Positions 42,526-50,330 of a DNA stretch of 59,369 nucleotides are shown here, piece by piece. The position numbers and the translations under genes were made by a program. This DNA is from CAIJMI01 sp043798445 (GTDB taxonomy: Bacteria > Patescibacteriota > Microgenomatia > UBA10105 > UBA927): contig JAZDOQ010000016.1 in the NCBI GenBank assembly GCA_043798445.1, positions 1 to 59,369 of the forward strand. Reading direction: 5' to 3'. Positions within the stretch are counted from its first letter, which is position 1. Every line of letters starts with the position of its first letter. The notes beneath the pieces are model-generated. The model saw nothing but the letters and a program-made list of their open reading frames with translations. It had not been told where the DNA came from and did no database searches.

Positions 42526-43058
42526 AACATGTCGTCATTATAGTATTCCTATTCGGTATTTTTTTTTATCCTATATCACGGGTTCAAGCTGACTATGTTC
42601 TTCCATACCCTTCATATATGCCAGGAAATAAACTATATCAGGTGTCTCGATTGATTGAGAGGATAAAGAAATATTGGTCATGGGGAATGTTGGCGCAAAC
42701 AAAGTATCAGCTATCACTTTCAGATAAATACTTAGTTGAGGCAAAAACGTTATTTGAATATCGGCAATACCTGTTAGGCGTTTCTGCACTGCAACGGTCA
42801 AACGATGCATTTGACGTGCTTCCAGCATTAGTTACTGCTTCAAAAAAAGAAGGAAAAAGTATTGTTAATATGGCAAAAATAATTGCTGACGCTGGAATGG
42901 AGCATGAACGAGTTTTGGAAGAAATGAAAATGAAGGTTCCGGGTTCTTTCACCTGGTCTCCGGAACAAGAACGGTCCACGGAATTATCTCTTCATTCTTT
43001 GGTACAAAAAGCAATAGAACTTCGTGCTTCGCGAGTTGCGGAGATTAAAACACTCTAA
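42522..43058 (+). CDS. small secreted DUF5667-like protein
   Basis: 178 residues from ATG 42522 (MKHVVIIV), chosen for the ATGA overlap and the signal peptide: a hydrophobic run to about residue 18, then VQA with likely cleavage after Ala 23. The mature N-terminus YVLPYPSYMPGNKLY (25-39) and the following helix with a Lys-rich IKKYWSW match DUF5667-type domains, which start LPYPG-like and continue as a helical bundle. The remainder is predicted helical with heptad-like Leu spacing and no cysteine. The domain's function is unknown. Its place between a GT2 and an MptB-like gene suggests it is an extracytoplasmic partner or acceptor of the glycan machinery (inference). Confidence 0.8.
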   Translation: MKHVVIIVFLFGIFFYPISRVQADYVLPYPSYMPGNKLYQVSRLIERIKKYWSWGMLAQTKYQLSLSDKYLVEAKTLFEYRQYLLGVSALQRSNDAFDVLPALVTASKKEGKSIVNMAKIIADAGMEHERVLEEMKMKVPGSFTWSPEQERSTELSLHSLVQKAIELRASRVAEIKTL

Positions 43059-43059
43059 T

Positions 43060-44202
43060 ATGGGTTTATTCGTAAAAATACTATTCGTCTTTACCATTGC
43101 AGTCCTTACCTTGTGTTCTTTTGGTTTTGTGGATCCGAATATGGTCTTATCGACGCATCCATGGTATCTAGCTCTTCATAATCCGTTATTTCAACTGGTC
43201 TATCAGAATCGTCCGTATATGACCGGTTTATTCTTTATATTACTTTGTACTTTATTCTTTTGTTATATGTACACAGTACGTCATGCTGATACAGCTTCAT
43301 TTTCAAGAAAAAAAATATTGCCTTTCTTGATTATGGGTGTTGTTCTTCTTATTTTTTCTTACCCTGCATTAAGTTATGACTTATTTAACTATATGACAAC
43401 AGCAAAAGTTGCATATACCCATCATGAAAATCCATATCTTGTGATGCCTATTGAAATTACGAATGAACCGTATTTGGCATTTACTCGTGCAGCAAATAAA
43501 GTTGCCCTTTATGGGCCGGTGTGGATCCTAATAACTGCTATTCCTCACGTAATTGGTTCTTCCACCATTTGGGGTTCAATTATCGCATTTAAGCTTTTAA
43601 ACGCGCTGATGTACGTCGTGTTTGCCTTCCTTATATATAGAATGACGAAATCATGGAAGAATGTGTTATTTTTTGTTCTTAATCCATTAATTCTTATTGA
43701 AGTACTTATCTCAGGGCACAACGATATCTATATGATGGTGTTTGCAGTGCTTGGAATATTTCTTTGGGAAAGAAAGGGTGTGGGGAATAAAATTGGAGCC
43801 GCATTGTCATTTGTCGCTTCATTTTTAATTAAAGGAGCAACACTGGTATTATTGCCCTTATTGCTAGTAAAAAAACTGTCTCAAGAACGATTGATATTGT
43901 GGGCTTATTGGTTGCTAGCATTTGTATTTTTTGCGTTTGCTCCGCTTCGTGAAGAATTATATCCGTGGTATGCAGTTTGGCTTGTGGGGATAGCGTCGCT
44001 TCTTGATATGAAAAAATATTCAATACTTATATGGTTTACGGTTGTATTGACGTTTGCACTCGAACTTCGGCATCTCCCTTATATGTTGATGGGGTATTAT
44101 GAAGGACCGGGACCGATGCTTCGTAGTGTATGTACGATAGTACCAATTGGTATGTATATCCTATATGTTGTAAGGAAAAATGTATTGAAGAAAACAAAAT
44201 GA
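43060..44202 (+). CDS. GT-C polyprenyl-phospho-sugar transferase, MptB/GT87-like
   Basis: 380 residues from ATG 43060 (MGLFVKIL); the longer frame would overlap the preceding gene. YPALSYDLFNYMTTAK, then HHENPYLVM and KVALYGPVWIL, align with the paralogue at 1542-2711 (YPAFSYDLFNHMFTAK, HKNPYEV, SIYSPLWIL). About ten hydrophobic segments run through to a short Lys-rich tail, with no large soluble domain. It should transfer a hexose from a polyprenyl-phosphate donor on the outer face, as MptA/MptB do in Corynebacterium and Mycobacterium. The start is 1 bp after the secreted-protein gene; the stop overlaps the next gene as ATGA. Confidence 0.84.
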   Translation: MGLFVKILFVFTIAVLTLCSFGFVDPNMVLSTHPWYLALHNPLFQLVYQNRPYMTGLFFILLCTLFFCYMYTVRHADTASFSRKKILPFLIMGVVLLIFSYPALSYDLFNYMTTAKVAYTHHENPYLVMPIEITNEPYLAFTRAANKVALYGPVWILITAIPHVIGSSTIWGSIIAFKLLNALMYVVFAFLIYRMTKSWKNVLFFVLNPLILIEVLISGHNDIYMMVFAVLGIFLWERKGVGNKIGAALSFVASFLIKGATLVLLPLLLVKKLSQERLILWAYWLLAFVFFAFAPLREELYPWYAVWLVGIASLLDMKKYSILIWFTVVLTFALELRHLPYMLMGYYEGPGPMLRSVCTIVPIGMYILYVVRKNVLKKTK

Positions 44203-45677
44203 AAAAATTTACCACCATCATCGTACTATGTATTCTATTTTGTAGTGCGGTATGGCTACGGTGGCATCTGTTGCCAAGCCATCTTTTTTTTGGACCGGAG
44301 CAGGGAAGGGATATGCTCGTGATTCGAGATATTGTTGTGAATCACAAGTTAACGCTTATTGGATCAAAAACAGATATTTCCGGAATATTCCACGGTCCTA
44401 TTTTCTATTATCTTTCAGCAATACCATTTGCTGTAACAAAAGGAAATCCACTTGCTGTATCGTTTTTCATGATACTTATTCAAAGTATTGGTGTGTTGTT
44501 TATGTATCTTCTCGGTAGGGATATTACCAAAAGTAAGCGCGTCGGATTGATAGCAGCCGTTTTTTACACGATATCGTTTTTAGGAGTGGTGTATGGACGA
44601 TGGTTATCAAATCCACCCCTTTCTATTCCGCTTTCACTCATAGGTGTGTGGAGCATGCTGCGTTTTCTTCAGGGAGAGAAGCGATATATATTTTTGACTG
44701 CAATATCATTTGCGTGTTTAGGACAAGCAGAGTTTATTAATTTTTTATTATTTGCCGGTATTGTATGTGTTGTCGTTATCCGTTTTTGGAAGAGAATTCG
44801 GGTCACTCCGGTATCATTTATCGGTTTAGGATTGATGGTAGGTCTTGCTGTATCCCTTGGAAATTATGTGTTGTTTGATATTCGTCATGAATTTTTAATT
44901 TCAAAAAGCGTTCTGGGGCTTATGAGCGGTGCTTCCGGGTATGGCACGACGCTGTTTGACTCAATGAAAAGCGCATCACTCATGTTTGCTTCTCAATTTG
45001 CCATGACATTTGGAATTGTGTCGTGGAAAATAGGAGCTTCATGTATGGCGATTACCCTGTGTGTACTCCTCATTGAACGGAAGCGACATGAATATGTTGA
45101 TTTAGTCATTATGTGGCTTCTTGTGCCACTCCTTATCCTTATGGGGTTGCGGCATAGCGTACTTGAACAATTGTATGTCGGTTTGGTGCCCGGAATGATT
45201 CTTGCTGCGGCTATTGTTGTTGAATTTTTTATTAAAAAAGTAAGAATCGCGGGCATTGGTCTTGGTATGTGTGTGATAGTCATGAACGTGTACGCATATA
45301 CACAGTATCTGCCAACGAATTCCCACGTTTTTTTCCAAAGCCCGCAGCCTAATGTTAGATACCAGGATCAGCTAAAGGTAGTTGATGGTATTTATCGGCT
45401 AGCAAATGGTAAGGATTTCTTTTTTCAGTCATACACCATTCCCTATTTCTGGCAAGATGCATGGACGTATCTGTTTTGGTACCAAGGCACAAGACGATAT
45501 GGGTATGTTCCAAAAGAAGAGGAAACATCAGTCGTGTATGTCATTATGCAAAAGGAGCAATCAGATCCTGCGTATCAAGCGAATTGGTATGAAAAAACGG
45601 TAACAACGTGGGGAAAACGTACAGAGGGCTTTACTATTGGAGAATATACTGTTGAAATACGACAGCGAGAACGGTAA
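44199..45677 (+). CDS. GT-C membrane protein with E-Q first-loop motif (GT39-like)
   Basis: 492 residues from ATG 44199 (MKKFTTII) in an ATGA overlap. Helix 1 is followed by LFFGPEQGRDMLVIRDIVVNHK, then TLIG and GIFHGPIFYYLSAIPFAVTKGNP, with GRWLSNPPLSIP and FDIRHEFLISKS later. It pairs with 38597-40093 (same order of motifs). The usual acidic pair of GT39 enzymes is Glu-Gln here. The soluble tail of about 130 residues includes YTIPYFWQDAWTYLFWYQG, which resembles PIYTYPYDFILWWKG in the paralogue and may bind the acceptor. A good promoter-like sequence for the next gene overlaps its 3' end. Confidence 0.8.
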   Translation: MKKFTTIIVLCILFCSAVWLRWHLLPSHLFFGPEQGRDMLVIRDIVVNHKLTLIGSKTDISGIFHGPIFYYLSAIPFAVTKGNPLAVSFFMILIQSIGVLFMYLLGRDITKSKRVGLIAAVFYTISFLGVVYGRWLSNPPLSIPLSLIGVWSMLRFLQGEKRYIFLTAISFACLGQAEFINFLLFAGIVCVVVIRFWKRIRVTPVSFIGLGLMVGLAVSLGNYVLFDIRHEFLISKSVLGLMSGASGYGTTLFDSMKSASLMFASQFAMTFGIVSWKIGASCMAITLCVLLIERKRHEYVDLVIMWLLVPLLILMGLRHSVLEQLYVGLVPGMILAAAIVVEFFIKKVRIAGIGLGMCVIVMNVYAYTQYLPTNSHVFFQSPQPNVRYQDQLKVVDGIYRLANGKDFFFQSYTIPYFWQDAWTYLFWYQGTRRYGYVPKEEETSVVYVIMQKEQSDPAYQANWYEKTVTTWGKRTEGFTIGEYTVEIRQRER

Positions 45678-45680
45678 TAT
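45652..45680 (+). promoter_or_regulatory. candidate sigma-70 type promoter before a PF10131 gene
   Basis: TTGAAA (45652-45657, 5 of 6 to consensus) and TAATAT (45675-45680, 4 of 6) are exactly 17 bp apart. Transcription would begin near 45687, about 15 bases before ATG 45702. The site overlaps the last codons of the previous gene. Confidence 0.4.
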
Positions 45681-45701
45681 GACTTGTTTTTTGTGATGCA
45701 T

Positions 45702-47324
45702 ATGAAAAAACGCCAGGTAATACGATATGTTATGGGTTGTATTTTTATTATTTCTCTTTTTTCGGCTGTGTTGCCTCTTTTTGGACGGTCATATATACCA
45801 ACGCATGACGGCGAATATCATATTATTCGTATTGTTGAATTTGCTAAGATGATGCAACAGGGATACCTTTTTCCTCGATGGGCACCGGATTTAAATAGCG
45901 GGTACGGGATACCGATTTTTCAATATCATTATCCGTTTCCAAATTATGTTGGAGTGGCAATAAGCGGTGTTCTTCATGATGCAGTGCGGTCCTTCCAGAT
46001 GGCGCAGGGGTTTGGATATGTGTTTGCCGTTATTGCACTTTTTGGGTGGCTCTCTGTGCTATTTGGTTTTATTCCGGCTGTGGTCGGAGCTACTATTGGG
46101 GCGTATGTTCCATATTGGTTCGTTGACCTGTATGTGCGTGGTTCGATAGGCGAAGTGTGGGCAACAGCCTTTCTGTTTTGTATATTGTACGTTTCCGAAA
46201 AGAAGAAACACTTTTTAGTTGGTCTTTTTTACGGATTGTTGATTCTTAGTCATAATGTACTCGCGATGGTATATACACCAGTTCTGATTGGATATTTTCT
46301 TATACGAAATAGAAAAAGCTTATGGGCACTTCTTGTCGGACTTGGAATTGCATCATATTTCTGGATACCGGCAGTATTTGAACAACGATTTGTGATGGGG
46401 TTAAACACCGTGAATTTTAGAGAGCATTTTGTGAAGATGTACGAATTATTGATTCCTTCATGGGGAACTGAGTTTTCAGGAAGTAGCATGATGGGGAATA
46501 AAATATCATTTCAAATAGGCGTCATTCCATTTATTGTTCTCTTTGGCTCATTGATAGCTCTTGTTCGTGAAAAAGAAAAGCGGATGAAAGTATTACTATG
46601 GTATTTTATAGCGGTTTTTGTGATGGCTATTTTTATTATGTTGCCATGGTCACAACGACTGTGGGAGTTGATAGTACCAATACAATATATTCAATACCCA
46701 TGGCGTTTACTTTCCTTAGGAATACCCGCGGTTGCTATTGCGGGAGCGTATTGGGTGAGTCGGATGAAAAGACCGTTGGTCGGAATATTGCTCATGGTAT
46801 TGGCAATGTTGTTTTCCTATTCGTATACCCGTCCCGTGCAATATGCATCAAGAAATGAAGCGTATTACACATCAAGATCTAATTTTATGGATGGAACTTC
46901 ATCAATGGGAAATAGTTTTTCAACTATATGGACCGGATGGAAAGAAACCCATCCAAGTTCAGCTCTTAGTATTCAAAATGGTGCGATAACAGCATATATC
47001 ACAACAAAGTATCTGGAAAAGACATTCAAGGTGTTGATGACAGATAGAGGCACTATTACGGTAAATACCGTATATTTTCCTGGGTGGAAAGCATTTGTTG
47101 ATGCAAAAGAGACACCCATTACGTATACTCCGGATGGAATCATACGTATTGCGGTTTCAAAAGGAAGTCATGTGGTCCGGATCGTTTTTGTAGATACAGT
47201 CCCTAGGATTATCGGCAACGTGATATCCGTAATGAGCGTTCTTGGTGTTTTCGTATGGGGGTTATTACCATATATAATGGAGAGAAGGCGGCACAATAGA
47301 AAAGTAGGCAAGAAAAACAAATAA
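45702..47324 (+). CDS. PF10131 (PTPS-related) polytopic membrane protein, probable GT-C transferase
   Basis: 540 residues from ATG 45702 (MKKRQVIRY); ATG 45696 and TTG 45684 are in-frame alternatives. PF10131 features: IPTHDGEYHIIRIVEF, FPRWAPDLNSGYGIPIFQYHYPFP, VRGSIGEVWA, LSHNVLAM, IQYPWRLL, and the terminal module VYFPGWKAFVDAKE with a last helix and a basic tail. It lacks the FQDPNHRGL stretch of the 31935/40115 pair, so it is a separate lineage. Last of the 23 GT-C-like proteins in the window. The GT4 gene starts 5 bp after its stop. A possible own promoter lies at 45652-45680. Confidence 0.84.
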   Translation: MKKRQVIRYVMGCIFIISLFSAVLPLFGRSYIPTHDGEYHIIRIVEFAKMMQQGYLFPRWAPDLNSGYGIPIFQYHYPFPNYVGVAISGVLHDAVRSFQMAQGFGYVFAVIALFGWLSVLFGFIPAVVGATIGAYVPYWFVDLYVRGSIGEVWATAFLFCILYVSEKKKHFLVGLFYGLLILSHNVLAMVYTPVLIGYFLIRNRKSLWALLVGLGIASYFWIPAVFEQRFVMGLNTVNFREHFVKMYELLIPSWGTEFSGSSMMGNKISFQIGVIPFIVLFGSLIALVREKEKRMKVLLWYFIAVFVMAIFIMLPWSQRLWELIVPIQYIQYPWRLLSLGIPAVAIAGAYWVSRMKRPLVGILLMVLAMLFSYSYTRPVQYASRNEAYYTSRSNFMDGTSSMGNSFSTIWTGWKETHPSSALSIQNGAITAYITTKYLEKTFKVLMTDRGTITVNTVYFPGWKAFVDAKETPITYTPDGIIRIAVSKGSHVVRIVFVDTVPRIIGNVISVMSVLGVFVWGLLPYIMERRRHNRKVGKKNK

Positions 47325-47329
47325 ATACT

Positions 47330-48385
47330 ATGCATATCGCAATTGACATATCCCCACTTTCCTCCGGTCATCAGGGTCGTGGTACCGGTGTATATACAAA
47401 AGAGCTTATTAAGGCATTACAGACGTATGAATCACAGCACACGTATCAATTAGTGGATGGAAAAGATGTGGATGTGAAGAAGGCGGATCTTATTCATTAT
47501 CCATATTTTGATCCTTTTTTCTTAACATTGCCGGTTATTAAGAAAAAACCGACAGTAGTTACTGTCCATGACCTGATACCGCTTGTATTTCCAGATAAGT
47601 TTCCAGCAGGAATACGTGGAAATATTAAATGGCAGATTCAAAAGACGTCACTTCTGGGGGCAACACGTATCATTACTGATTCTGATAGTTCAAAACGAGA
47701 TATTCATATAATTACTGGATTTGATGAACAGAAAATCGATAGGGTATATCTTGCTCAATCGGATGTGTATAAGCCGATTGGTGACAAGACAGTGTTAATT
47801 GCGTTGAGGAAAAAATATGCGATACTCGATCAGTTTATGTTGTATGTAGGAGATGTGAATTGGAACAAAAATATACCTGGATTGCTTCGAGCATACGCTC
47901 ATCTTTTATCTTCTAATGCTCGATTACAGGTAAAACTTGTTCTTGTTGGAAAAGCGTTTACGGATATGAGTCTTAAGGAAATACAGGACATACATGCATT
48001 AATTCAGGAGTTGGGTATTAAGAATCAGATTATCCTTCCAGGATTTGTATCCGAAGAAGATTTGGCAGGTTTGTATTCTATTGCACAGTGTTTGGTGCAG
48101 CCATCATATTATGAAGGATTCGGATTGCCGGTTCTTGAGGCACTTGCATGCGGATGCCCCGTTGTAGCAGCTGACAATTCATCATTGTCAGAGATTATGG
48201 GACCGGCTATTCATGTTCACGCTGACAAAACTGAAAGTATTGCCAACGGTATTCAATCTGTTCTTTCCCTGTCTTCAAAAGAAAAAGATGTGTTACGGGT
48301 AAAAGGATTTGATTGGGTGAAACAATATACGTGGAAAAAGACTGCTCATGAAACAGTGCAAGTGTATGAAAGGAGTGTTACGTGA
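47330..48385 (+). CDS. GT4 glycosyltransferase, mannosyltransferase (MtfB)-like
   Basis: 351 residues, GT-B fold. N-terminal MHIAIDISPLSSGHQGRGTG is typical of the MtfB/WbpZ-like group, with a HDLIPLVFPDKF loop. The donor domain begins at YVGDVNWNKN and holds PSYYEGFGLPVLEALACG with the E-x7-E motif. No membrane helix. It probably adds mannose or another hexose to a cytoplasmic lipid-linked oligosaccharide. Its last codons carry AAGGAG (48370-48375), the ribosome site for the next gene, and its TGA overlaps a GTG start. First gene of the non-GT-C third of the window. Confidence 0.87.
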   Translation: MHIAIDISPLSSGHQGRGTGVYTKELIKALQTYESQHTYQLVDGKDVDVKKADLIHYPYFDPFFLTLPVIKKKPTVVTVHDLIPLVFPDKFPAGIRGNIKWQIQKTSLLGATRIITDSDSSKRDIHIITGFDEQKIDRVYLAQSDVYKPIGDKTVLIALRKKYAILDQFMLYVGDVNWNKNIPGLLRAYAHLLSSNARLQVKLVLVGKAFTDMSLKEIQDIHALIQELGIKNQIILPGFVSEEDLAGLYSIAQCLVQPSYYEGFGLPVLEALACGCPVVAADNSSLSEIMGPAIHVHADKTESIANGIQSVLSLSSKEKDVLRVKGFDWVKQYTWKKTAHETVQVYERSVT

Positions 48386-49068
48386 AAAAGTTATCAATTA
48401 TCATGCCGGTATATAACGAAGAAAAAACTATTGATGAAATACTAAAGCGGGTATGTGAGATGAAATTACCTTTATGGGAGAAAGAAATATTTGTGATTGA
48501 TGACGGTTCAAATGACGGAACAAGAGAAAAATTAAAAAAATGGGAAAAAATAGTTAAGGTTATCTATAAGGAAAAAAATGAAGGGAAAGGAAGTGCGATT
48601 AGTATTGGATTTTCTAAGGCAACAGGGGATATCATTCTTATTCAGGATGCCGATTTAGAATATAGCCCATCAGATTACCCGATTCTTTTATCGCCTTTTG
48701 ATAATGACAAGATAGACGTGGTGTACGGATCACGATTTTTAGGAGCTCATCTTTCAACGATGTTTGTGTATGCACAAGGCAATAAGTTTGTTACATTCGT
48801 TACGAATATCTTATTTAATACCAACATAACGGATATGGAAACAGGATTTAAGGTAATGAGAAAACATGTCATTGATGGCATGACGATTCATGCAAAACGG
48901 TTTGATATGGAGCCGGAAATTACTGCAAAGATTTTAAAAAAAGGCTGTCAAATATATGAAGTACCGATTTCATATTTCGGCAGAAAGTTTTCTGACGGGA
49001 AGAAACTGACATGGAGAGATGGAATCATAGCTCTTTTGACGCTCATTAAATATCGATTCGTTAATTGA
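48382..49068 (+). CDS. GT2 glycosyltransferase, DPM/DPG-synthase-like
   Basis: 228 residues. The GTG start at 48382 is decided by AAGGAG 6 bases upstream and a GTGA overlap. Motifs: PVYNEE (9-14), VIDDGSNDGTRE (38-49), KNEGKGSAI (65-73), QDADLEY (88-94), then GSRFLG and DMETGFKVMR. Length and motifs fit soluble dolichyl-phosphate mannose or glucose synthases without C-terminal helices. It likely charges polyprenyl phosphate for GT-C enzymes. It is followed 2 bp later by a MOP flippase. Confidence 0.9.
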   Translation: MKKLSIIMPVYNEEKTIDEILKRVCEMKLPLWEKEIFVIDDGSNDGTREKLKKWEKIVKVIYKEKNEGKGSAISIGFSKATGDIILIQDADLEYSPSDYPILLSPFDNDKIDVVYGSRFLGAHLSTMFVYAQGNKFVTFVTNILFNTNITDMETGFKVMRKHVIDGMTIHAKRFDMEPEITAKILKKGCQIYEVPISYFGRKFSDGKKLTWRDGIIALLTLIKYRFVN

Positions 49069-49070
49069 TC

Positions 49071-50330
49071 ATGAAAATAAAGGGACTTATTAAAAAAATT
49101 ACCTCCCATGCGTTAGCACGAGACAGTGCCATTATGTTTGCGGGCTCCATGTCAGCTAATGTTGCTTCATATATATATCACTTGTTGATGGGGAGACTGT
49201 TGGGGCCAAATGGGTATGGTGAACTATCTTCGCTTCTTTCCATTTTCTATATTTTTTCCGTTCCGTTAAACGTCGGCGCCTTAGTATTGGTAAAGTTCAT
49301 ATCCGGATTTAAGGCGAAAGGAGAAGTGGGGCAGGCAAAATCATTGTTTTTACGGGTGACGAAATCATCAGTTATATTGTGCATCGTTCTTTTGCCGATT
49401 ATAGTACTTGTTTCACCTGTTATTACCGCATATCTTCATATTCAATCATCCGTGATGTTTATCATCGTCTATCTTATATTTGTTTTTTCCCTTCTTGGTG
49501 TCATTATGGGAAGTGTTCTTCAGGGGTATCAAAAATTTATGTGGGTGAGCGTGCTTGGAGCAGGGTCGATTATCCTTAAACTTTTATTGAGCATTCCCGC
49601 GGTGCAATTTAATGTCATGGGCGTTTTAATGGCAACGTTGGTATCCGGCGTCATCATGTATCTGTTGTATTTTTGGCCTCTTCGATTCTTATTTCGATTT
49701 CCATCGTTGCCTATAAAACTTACCAAACGTGAAGCGTTTGGATTTGCCGTTCCGACATTATTCATAACGCTCGGGATGACCTCGATCTATTCAACGGATA
49801 TGATTTTGGTACGGCATTATTTTCAGTCAGTTGATGCGGGCATATATGCATCACTTGCGGTGTTGGGAAAAATAATTTTTTACGCCTCATCCGTTTTGGC
49901 AACTGTTTTTTATCCGGTGCTTTCCGAACGGACCGCAAAAGGGGAAAAGACAAGCAATCTTGTTGGTATAGGGCTTATGAGTGTAACGGTTATTTCATCT
50001 GCCATTACACTGTTTTACTTCTTGTTTCCTGATTTTATTATAAAAATGCTTTTTGGCTCGTTATATGTAGGAGGAGCACCACTTCTTGGAATATTTGGTA
50101 TATTCCTCGTGCTGTATTCTATCGGAAATATGTTTACAGTGACGTTCCTTGCTACAGGGAAAACAAAAATTTGGATTATTCCCGTTGTTTGTGCATTACT
50201 TCAAATTATAGGTATATCGTTCATTCATCAAAATATTTTACAGGTTATATATATTAATATTGGTATCTCGACCCTGCTTGTTATTGGTCTTGGAGTGTAT
50301 TATCTACATAATAAAGCGATTACAGCATGA
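49071..50330 (+). CDS. MOP-superfamily polysaccharide flippase (Wzx-like)
   Basis: 419 residues from ATG 49071 (MKIKGLIKK); the in-frame TTG at 49065 overlaps the previous stop and is rejected. The first helix region is preceded by HALARDSAIMFAG, and LMGRLLGPNGYGELSSLLS is the conserved LGPxxYG signature of polysaccharide flippases. About 12 hydrophobic segments follow, with the second half starting near KREAFGFAVPTLF. Predicted role: export of a lipid-linked oligosaccharide. It differs from the WzxC-like protein at 8217 (shorter, different signature), so two lipid-linked substrates are plausible (inference). ATGA overlap with the next GT2. Confidence 0.87.
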   Translation: MKIKGLIKKITSHALARDSAIMFAGSMSANVASYIYHLLMGRLLGPNGYGELSSLLSIFYIFSVPLNVGALVLVKFISGFKAKGEVGQAKSLFLRVTKSSVILCIVLLPIIVLVSPVITAYLHIQSSVMFIIVYLIFVFSLLGVIMGSVLQGYQKFMWVSVLGAGSIILKLLLSIPAVQFNVMGVLMATLVSGVIMYLLYFWPLRFLFRFPSLPIKLTKREAFGFAVPTLFITLGMTSIYSTDMILVRHYFQSVDAGIYASLAVLGKIIFYASSVLATVFYPVLSERTAKGEKTSNLVGIGLMSVTVISSAITLFYFLFPDFIIKMLFGSLYVGGAPLLGIFGIFLVLYSIGNMFTVTFLATGKTKIWIIPVVCALLQIIGISFIHQNILQVIYINIGISTLLVIGLGVYYLHNKAITA

